Assembly (NCBI GenBank): GCA_001599975.1
Contig: BCIO01000001.1
Location: 3,386,293 to 3,450,292 of the forward strand
DNA length: 64,000 nucleotides
DNA from: Cystobasidiopsis lactophilus
Lineage: Eukaryota; Basidiomycota; Agaricostilbomycetes; Agaricostilbales; Chionosphaeraceae
Direction: 5' to 3'
Below are positions 57,061-64,000 of this stretch, piece by piece. The notes beneath the pieces were generated by a model. The model saw nothing but the letters and a program-made list of their open reading frames with translations, ran no database searches and was not told the origin of the DNA. The translations under genes were made by a program, and so were the position numbers. Numbering within the stretch: the stretch's first letter is position 1; each line of letters begins with the position of its first letter.

Positions 57061-59087
57061 ATGCATTACTGGCACTCTGTTCACATCTTGAGCTTGCTCT
57101 GGGCGGCGGCCAGCCGGGCGCTGCCACTCCAAGCGGATGCGGAGGCGGATCGGCTGAACTGTGAGTCGCGAAATTTTGTGGCGCGCCTGGCATTTGTTGA
57201 CATGCACTTTGTTTAGACCTGTCCAATCCTCGGCTGAAGACCCCCAGAATCAAAGTATCCTCACCAAGGCCGTCTACGTCGTTGCAAGGCCTCTCCCTGT
57301 TCCTTGCGCCGCATGGAGGGTCTTGGCGCAGCAATGACGAAGGGCCGCTGATCACGACGCCGGATGGCACTCCAGTCTGGCAAACATCCGCATACGGGAG
57401 AGCACACAACCTCAGAGTCCAGCTCTACAAAGGATCGCCTCATCTGACCTTCTGGACGGGAGACTATTCCACGCACTCCTCTGTGCTGGTCCTGGATCAA
57501 TCCTACCAGCTCGTTGCCAATCTCACAGCACCGTATGGCATGACCGATATGCACGAGTTCCAAATTACGCCCTTCCACCAGTCTGCTTTGATGGCGGTCA
57601 AGCGAAAAGCGAAATCGAGCCTCTCGACCACATTGGGCTCGTGGGTGGAGGACGGCTGTTTCGAAGAGATCGGCCTCGACACCCGCCAGACTATCTTCTC
57701 CTGGTGTGCTAGCGACCACATCTCCCCGGACATTTCCAAGATGCCCAAACTCCTCTTCGGCTTCTCGGAGAGCCGCGCCTTTGACTTCTTTCACTTGAAC
57801 TCGATCTATAAAGACAAGCGAGGAGTGAGTTTCTTGCCCAAGCTTCCTTTGATGTAGGGAAAGGCTGACGCCGCGATGCTCACCAGTATTACTTGCTCAG
57901 CGCGCGATCGCTACATTCGCTGCTCTATCTCGATCGCAGCGGACGAACCATGTGGACCTTGGGCGGAAAGACCAATGACTTCAAGTGCCTTGGAGAGCTC
58001 GACTGCACGTTTGGCTGGCAGCACGATGCCAACTTCGTTCCATCGCTGCACTCGACAACCGGCCGATATATCAGGTATGCCCCCCTCAACACCTCAACAA
58101 GTGAATATCATTAATCTTAGTCTTTCAGTGTGAGCCTCAATCGAAGCGCTCTCTGACGGCGAAGCTGACTCCAGGACATTTCAGTTGTTCGACAATGGCG
58201 CCCAAGGGATCTCAATATTCAACACGCGCTCTTACTCCCGCGGCCTTATCCTCCATGTGGACGAGCTGGAGATGACGGTCTCAGTCTTCGCCGAGTTCCT
58301 TCCACCCGCCGATTTGATGGGCAAACCGAGTTCGTCGCAAGGGAGCGTTCAGGTTCTCGAGGATGGCAATGTGGGTTCGTCACAATCAGAGCCCGCAAAG
58401 CCCTAAGCAAGGTTCCGTCCAGGTCCTCGTCGGCTTCGGAAAACAACCCTACTTCGTCTTGTACAACATGCAGGGCGATATTTTGAGTGTGGGCCAGCTC
58501 GACGGCCAGATTGAATCCTGTAGGTTACTCACCCTTTTGTCCCGAATGTGACTTATTGTGAGGCCACAGATCGCACATTTGCCGCAAAATGGGAAGGTCG
58601 GCCGCTCACTGCGCCCGATCTTCAAATTGACTTCGACGAGCAAACCGCCACCGCCTGCGTGTCATGGAACGGGCAAGTTTCTCTGCGCCTACTTTTCATC
58701 TAGTATGCTAAAAGTCTTTGTTCGACTTCTACAGCGCCACCGAGGTGGCTGCATGGCGCTTCCTGAGCCAGGAGGACGATTTGGGGTCGCCGCAAATCAT
58801 CAAGGAGATCAGCAAGACTGGCTTTGAGTCATGTACAACCCTTCCTTTACAAGAAGACGAAGTAAGAGTAATCCTTTCGGCGGAGCTGATGGAATCCTGC
58901 TGAGGCTCCAGTGCAGGTTTTTCGGGTGGCGGCTATTGACCAACACGGCACAATCCTTGGGTTTTCCGCACCAGCATACCGACCTTTGGGAACAGACGAC
59001 TTCGACGATTTCAGCATGCTGTATGAGGACAGCGCCTCTGACGATCAACTGTCGTTTCTAGAGTGGATCCGATGGCTGTTCAGATGA
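57061..59087 (+). CDS. Arylsulfotransferase-family (ASST) secreted or membrane protein
   Basis: Member of the fungal arylsulfotransferase-like beta-propeller family. The start at 57061 gives a signal peptide or anchor (MHYWHSVHILSLLWAAASRA). Family blocks follow: LFLAPHGG, GPLITTPDGTPVW, YKGSPHLTFWTGDYS, LVLDQSYQLVANLTAPYGMT, DMHEFQITPFHQSALMAVKR, WVEDGCFEEIGLDTRQTIFS, SLHSLLYLDRSGRTMWTLGG, TFGWQHDANFVPSL, FQLFDNGAQGISIFNTRSYS and GSVQVLEDGN|VLVGFGKQPY. It ends LSFLEWIRWLFR at the stop 59085-59087. About eight introns. Bacterial relatives move sulfate between phenols; the fungal members are mostly uncharacterised. The SLX9 start follows after only 71 bases on the same strand. Confidence 0.85.
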
Positions 59088-59158
59088 CTCTCCCAATCTT
59101 GTCGTTCTCGTTCTTGTACCAAATAGCATCCATTAGCAACATGTATTCTCAATGAAAA

Positions 59159-59863
59159 ATGCCAAGCGAAAGAGAGCATCGCACACCTTGCTTGTTCCGC
59201 ACCCGCCGTCAAAAAAATGGTGAGCTCTTGCAATCGGCATCACTTTCAAGACTAAAGGCTTGTATCAGCCGAAAGCAAAGAAGGCAAAGCTCAACAAAGC
59301 CACTCACGCTTCGGCGCCCAGCTTGCCCGAACAGGACAACCTCACTTTGGAAGAGTGGCAGGCACATGTCAAGAGGGACGAAGCGGAACGACAACTCGTG
59401 CAGCAAAGACGTTTGTGCCTATGTTTTCCACTGTACTGCTTCTTCTGATGCCTTTCCACAGAGGCCCGAGATGAGATAGCGCCCTATAGCAAAAGTCATG
59501 CCCGGAGACTGAAGCGCAAGGAAAAGTCGAACCTGACGGCCAAGCTGGACGACGTTCACCTCTTGCTCGATGAGATCCATCCAACACCTGTGGTCGAACA
59601 AGGCAAAGGGGCCAAGACTGCAAAAGTCAAGGAGGAAAAGCCGCCGAAGCCCCAAAAGCTTTCTCACAAGGCTCGACAGAGGAAGTTGTTCGTTCTTTCA
59701 TGCTCTAAAATATCCACAAAGCACACTCATCGTCTCAATTAGGCAAGAGAACAACGATCGCCTGCCCAAGCTGTTGGAGCATGCTGGTTTCAAGGCCAAC
59801 CCATTTGAAGCTATCAGGCAGCACGCCAAGAACAGCGGCCTGGTGAAGGCTCAGGGCTCATGA
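59159..59863 (+). CDS. SLX9: Ribosome biogenesis protein SLX9
   Basis: Small nucleolar protein of 40S/pre-ribosome maturation and export. The start at 59159 gives MPSEREHRTPCLFRTRRQKN, basic as expected. Intron 1 then leads to GLYQPKAKKAKLNKATHA. The core KSHARRLKRKEKSNLTAKLD and VHLLLDEIHPTPV follows. After a further intron comes the C-terminal signature RLPKLLEHAGFKANPFEAIR and then QHAKNSGLVKAQGS, matching the SLX9 end motif (FKANPFxxIxxH). Four exons, highly Lys rich. Confidence 0.8.
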
Positions 59864-59982
59864 CAAGTCGCAAATGGGACTGGAAGTCCAAGGCGAGCGG
59901 TGGGTGGGCATTGTATGGGCAGGTATCAAATGCAGAGGATGGATAGGGAATGATGAGCGTGAGGGAGGCGATCATGAGTAAT

Positions 59983-62581
59983 TTACGTGTAACTAGCTTG
60001 GGACGACGCGCGAGACGATCTAGAAATGCGACGAGACTCAGTGAAACCGGACGGGCGGCCGGACTTGAGTTCGCGCTCAACCTCTGCGTCACGCTCGTTG
60101 ATCGCGGCGGCGGTGGCGATGGCCGCCATGGGTGCGCTGGGCGAGTCGCTGGAGCGCTGAGAGTTGCTGCGTGATATATAGGTGAGACTGGGGCTATTGG
60201 TGGCGGACAAGGAGCGTCGATTGGCTTTCTTCTGCTCGGGATTGGGCATCGAGAGGCTTTCGTCGCTCAACACAGAGCCAAAGGACCGGTTCAAGCTGGC
60301 TTTGCGCAAACCAGGCGAGCCAGCTACATGATCACATCAGATCACGTACGACTTGAAGGAAGGAGGTCACGAGAACACGCACGTTGGTCGATGCCCATGA
60401 GCTTCATCTCTGCGTTGAGGCGAAGACGCTCCCGTGCATCCTCCTCGTCCTCGTCCGGATACTCCTCCGCGACCATCCTCTTGGAAGTGGAAGACGTCGA
60501 GGAGGCTTGCGAGCTGGCGAGGAACATGGGCTTGAAGTTGGCAGGCTGGGCCGGAGGCGACTTGGGTCCCGCCGATGCCCATAGCGAAGCTGCTGATTGC
60601 GCCAAGGCCGTGAGCGACATTCTTGACGACTTTCGTTTCTCGCTGGCAGCGTTGGCGACTGCCTCCACTGGCGAAGGGGCTCGGCGAGGACCAGAGGCCG
60701 GTGCGCTGCTGGCCAAGAGGTCTGATCTGGGCCGGTTGGATGCCACGTCCAAGCTCTTCCGTAGCGGTTGCTGCTGAGGTTGGGGGTGCAGCTGTGCCAA
60801 GGGTTCGAAAACGGCAGTCGTCTCCACCTCTGGGGTGTTGGCCGCTGATTTCTTGTAGTCGCTGGCCAAGATCTTTTCAAAGCCGTCCGAGGCAATGACG
60901 CGCTCCACGATTTTGTTGATGTACAGAGAAAGGGCTGTGGAACAGGGCGACAACTCATCAGCCTGCGACGGAGAGTGATGGGATCTGGCGCTTGAGCCCA
61001 CCTTTGTTGGCATCTCGAAGCGCTTTGACCTCTTTGTATAGATCTGTGGAATCACAAGAAGGTGAGAGCTTATCAAGCAGAAGCAAGAGGGCTACGCACT
61101 CTCTTTGGTCCAGTCAGCTTGGGAGCCCTCTCGGCCCATCTTGTGGCCGACCTCTGACCCCTCGTCCTTGGTGTCCGCATCTTCAGCCCTCTCCAGCTCC
61201 GCGGCCAAGTCCAAGCCCGACGTCGGAGCCTTGACCCGCCCGCTATTGGCCGAGTTTTTGCGCTTGGAGGAGGACGAAACGGCCGCTCCCACTGAGCCCG
61301 CCTCTGCTTTGCCCAAACCCCTCGACTCGAGCGAGTAGTCCTCCTCTTCATCCGACAGCTCTGAGACTTGGTGCAGGCCTTTCCGCTTGCCGGGGTTGGG
61401 CGAGTTGAACTCGGAGTGGGAGGGCTGTGGCGAAGAGGTGAATTGGTCCCAGTTGCGGCTGAGCACGCCTTGGCCCAAGATCTCGCCGTTCAAGGTGCGC
61501 TCGCCGAGGAGGAGCTGGAACGACTCGTTCTCGTCCATCAAGGCCGCGTTGACCCTTTGCATCTCGGCCAGTTCGTCCTCCAGGCGAGAGTTGAGGGAAG
61601 CGACCGCCATTTTCTGTCGGGCCAAGTCCTCCAGCTGGGCTTCCAAAGACGCCACGTTTGACTGGGCGGTGGCTAGCAGGAGGCGTTCCTGTTGAAGGTC
61701 CTGGCTGGCGTTCACCACGTCCGGATCGAAATCGCTCGTGGCTGGTCCCAGCCGAGCAGCAGCGGCGCCGCGAGGTAACGAGAAGGTGGTCGTGTCGTCC
61801 TCGTCAGGCTGGTCTTGGCTGAAATCGTACTCGTCGTCCTCGGCGGCCGCTGCTGGTGTCGCGGCTTCGAAGAGCACCGAGTTCTTCTTGGCTTTGGCCA
61901 GCTGACTCCTCAATGCCGCCTCTGTATTCGTCCACACCGCCCGCTCTTCGTCCATACTCTCTGTCTGTTTAAGTAGAGCTCGCAGGCATGAGACATTGGC
62001 GCTTCAAAGGTGCAATGGCAAGTTGGCAGCGCATCTCACCTGCTCCTTGGCCCTCCTGTCCAGCTCCCGTCTTGACCGCTCCGCCTCCTTGAGCGTCTGC
62101 TTGAGGTCGTCAAAGGCTTGCTGCTGGGTCGCCAGCTCTTGCTCGCTGCGTGCGGCATCCGAAACCTGAGCCTCAAACAGGGGCCAACATTCGAATCGCC
62201 TTACAGCCTCTCGCTCTCAGCAAACGCCTGCGCTGACCGCATCTCGACGGCGTGTAAATGCACATTGAGGTTGTCAGTGTCGGTCTTGGCCTTGTCGAGC
62301 GCCTTCGTCGTCGACGCCAGGGCCAGCGCGGTCTGTGTCCTCCGTCTGTCAGATTGCGCTCTAAATGGGGCTGCTAGATTGGGCTTTACCTCCTCCTTGC
62401 TCGCTTCTAGTGATTGCAACGCCTCAATCAAGGCTTCTCGGGTCATGCGCGCATAGCTGGAAGCCGAGTCGTCCTGCTCAGCCTGCGGAGGGCTCGTCCT
62501 CGAGCTCGAATAGGTTCGCGCTGGGCTCGGCCGCTTGGTCGGCGTGGACAGGGCGCTCGACCGGCCAGTGGCAGCCTTCAT
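59983..62581 (-). CDS. Coiled-coil protein with conserved helical block and Ser-rich tail
   Basis: Not assigned a function. The start at 62581 reads MKAATGRSSALSTPTKRPSP, a Ser/Pro-rich basic tail. Long heptad regions follow (REALIEALQSLEASKEEVK, TTKALDKAKTDTDNLNVHLH, LEAQLEDLARQKMAVASLNS, RLEDELAEMQRVNAALMDEN). An acidic stretch with EDDEYDFSQDQPDEDD lies within them, then LYKEVKALRDANK|ALSLYI and NKIVERVIASDGFEKILASD. That last block looks conserved and is the best handle for a family search. The C-terminal part has SKRMVAEEYPDEDEEDARER and LNAEMKLMGIDQ, then a Ser/Arg-rich tail ending SSRASSQASYT. Architecture suggests a cytoskeletal, spindle or trafficking scaffold; that is inference. About six introns. 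Confidence 0.75.
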
Positions 62582-62714
62582 CTTGGGTCAAAGCTGTCCC
62601 TGCGGCCCAAGATCCAGGGGAAGGTTGTCTTGAAGATTTGGAGGGTCGGTGTCAATGTTTTGATGCGCGAGAAAACAAGGTTTCAGGCGGCGATTATATT
62701 ACATGTTTGTGGTT

Positions 62715-64000
62715 CTATGATGCGACTTGCTTGCCCTCTTCTAACAGCTGAGGAACAGGCTGGGTGTACTCTAAGGCAGGGACCGGGGTCTTCTCGCCGG
62801 AGGAAGCCGTCCCTTTGGACTCCAAATACTCTTGATCCCTCAGCGCCTCTTCCTCGGCCGCTTTCCGAAGGGACGTGGCAGCTGCTGATCTGGAGCGGAT
62901 TTGCTTGCCGAAGAAGAAGAACAGGAAGGGCACGGGGACGAAGAAGGCCGCGATGGCCCCGACGATCGAGGTGGCGATTGGGTGGCGGAGGTTGTACAGC
63001 GAGGGGGCGAACAGCGGGAAGACGCCACCCAGAACGTTGCGCAGCAAAGACTGAGCGGCGATGGCTGATGACGCGTAGATCTCGTACACTGAAAGGCGCC
63101 AAATGAGTCCTGCATTCTTGCAAGACGCAAAGTTTAGGAGCTTACCATCCGACATGTATGAGAATGAGGCCTGGAAATCGAGGTTCCAGTCAGTGTCATC
63201 TTTGAGAGGGCACGAGGCAGACTTACAAGATAGATAGGGTAGACGGCAAAGTTGAAAAAGGCCAAGCAGATGCAGGGCGCGATCCAGTGGATGGAGGGTT
63301 GGCCCAACCAAGCGAAGCCCAAGATGCTGGCCGGGCACACAACGGCGCCCACCAAGCAAGGATACAGGCGAGACTCTGGCGGCGCCCGGCCGTTTGGAGA
63401 CCGCTTGGCGTCCCGCACATACAGCTTGTCGGTGAAATGGACGAAGCCAGCGCCCATGAGGGAGCCGATGATGAACGACACAAAGACGGTGCCTTGCTCG
63501 CCGGCATTGAAGCCGTACTCCTTGAAGACGTAGGGGATGCTGGTGTAGAACAGGAAGACCATGCCCCAGAGGCAGCCAATCTGTGGCGTCGGTTGACTCT
63601 TGAGCATTGATCCGTTTAACAGAAAAATGAAGGAGACATACATAGAGTGAGAAGAGAGCGACAATAGGCTCGGTGAGCAGGAAAAGGAAGGCGCGCTTGG
63701 AAGCGAGTTTGATCTGCTGCTTTGCGGGCAGTGCTGAAGTCACGGAAGTTCTGGCGACATGAAGCTCTGTTGACATGAATGGTCAGCGCCGTGACTGGAA
63801 GGCAGATTAGAAAGACGTACTGCCAGTTTCCTGGGTCAATTTTTGGGCCCGCGCCGCCAAGATTGCAGGTCCCCGCGTTTCTTCCAGGAAGAAGTAGGTC
63901 AAGGCGGTCAGCGCCCCATTGATAATGAGTGACAGCCAGAAAATCCACCGCCAGCCGAGGCCCACATTGACCCAGGAAAAGATGACCCCACCCAGGCCGG
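62715..64000 (-). CDS. MFS transporter, DHA1-like (5' end outside window)
   Basis: Major facilitator transporter whose first part lies beyond the window end. What is seen begins after the fifth or sixth helix: GLGWRWIFWLSLIINGALTA, then the loop FFLEETRGPAILAARAQKL with the ET(x)nP motif typical of fungal DHA1 multidrug/polyamine exporters. The second half follows (KRAFLFLLTEPIVALFSLY, IGCLWGMVFLFYTSIPYVF, GTVFVSFIIGSLMGAGF, WIAPCICLAFFNFAVYPIYL, SSAIAAQSLLRNVLGGVFPL, TSIVGAIAAFFVPVPFLFFF). A cytosolic tail ends PQLLEEGKQVAS at the stop 62715-62717. Introns interrupt it near 63070-63145, 63175-63225, 63580-63640 and 63765-63820. Likely substrates are drugs or polyamines by family; not readable from sequence. 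Confidence 0.85.

Noticed and set aside
58363-58551. Second QGSVQVL in a different frame of the ASST-family gene, suggesting a frameshift
   Set aside because: Splicing out 58371-58422 joins EDGN to VLVGFG in frame, so no frameshift is needed; the echo is reported as a possible duplication instead.
1-64000. Search for transposons, retroelement fossils, CRISPR arrays and tandem arrays
   Set aside because: No reverse transcriptase, transposase, integrase or capsid motif, terminal repeats or regularly spaced repeats were seen; only a (CT)8 run and minor dinucleotide runs.

Overview
The window looks like nuclear DNA of a basidiomycete fungus. The evidence is a dense set of protein genes on both strands, most cut by many short introns of about 45-70 bases with GT(A/G)AGT-type donors and CTAAC-type branch sites. 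Further evidence is the gene repertoire: a divergent FET3/FTR1 iron-uptake pair, HapX, Zn2Cys6 and SLIP-GC-like GTPase families. A pucciniomycete or ustilaginomycete relative is plausible, but I cannot name a species. I see no rRNA, tRNA, CRISPR array, prophage, retroelement or DNA transposon.

Layout. 1-4.7 kb: multicopper ferroxidase FET3 (cut by the window start) and iron permease FTR1 diverge from a shared promoter. 4.9-9.2 kb: KAE1 (tRNA t6A synthesis), a GT8 glycosyltransferase and lipoyl synthase. 9.6-17.9 kb: two tandem, diverged large dynamin-like (SLIP-GC-type) GTPases; one of them has lost the P-loop lysine. 18.5-24.5 kb: a twin-CX9C CMC1-like protein and a PPR protein diverge. The PPR gene then converges on the iron regulator HAPX so tightly that their stop codons overlap. 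HAPX in turn diverges from an ATS1/KTI13-like RCC1-repeat gene. 25-31 kb: an unknown protein, ORC4, the tiny membrane peptide PMP3 and a SAP/F-box-like protein. 31.4-39.7 kb: a membrane protein with a long disordered tail, PEX11 and a large DHX29-like DExH helicase. 39.7-48.5 kb is gene-poor. It holds one low-complexity gene containing many ambiguous bases, an AYR1-like reductase, a PIG-Y-like small membrane protein and about 3 kb I cannot explain. 48.5-64 kb: a short Zn2Cys6 factor, an SRF1-like membrane protein, an orphan gene, an XRCC2-like recombinase, a small mitochondrial-type protein, an arylsulfotransferase-family protein, SLX9, a coiled-coil protein and an MFS transporter cut by the window end.

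Themes. Iron: FET3 oxidises and FTR1 imports iron, and HapX is the family known to control such genes. Mitochondria: LIP5, CMC1-like, PPR and the 55.4 kb gene. tRNA modification: KAE1 and KTI13. Gene ends were placed by hand from splice signals and family motifs. Internal intron borders are reliable only where stated.
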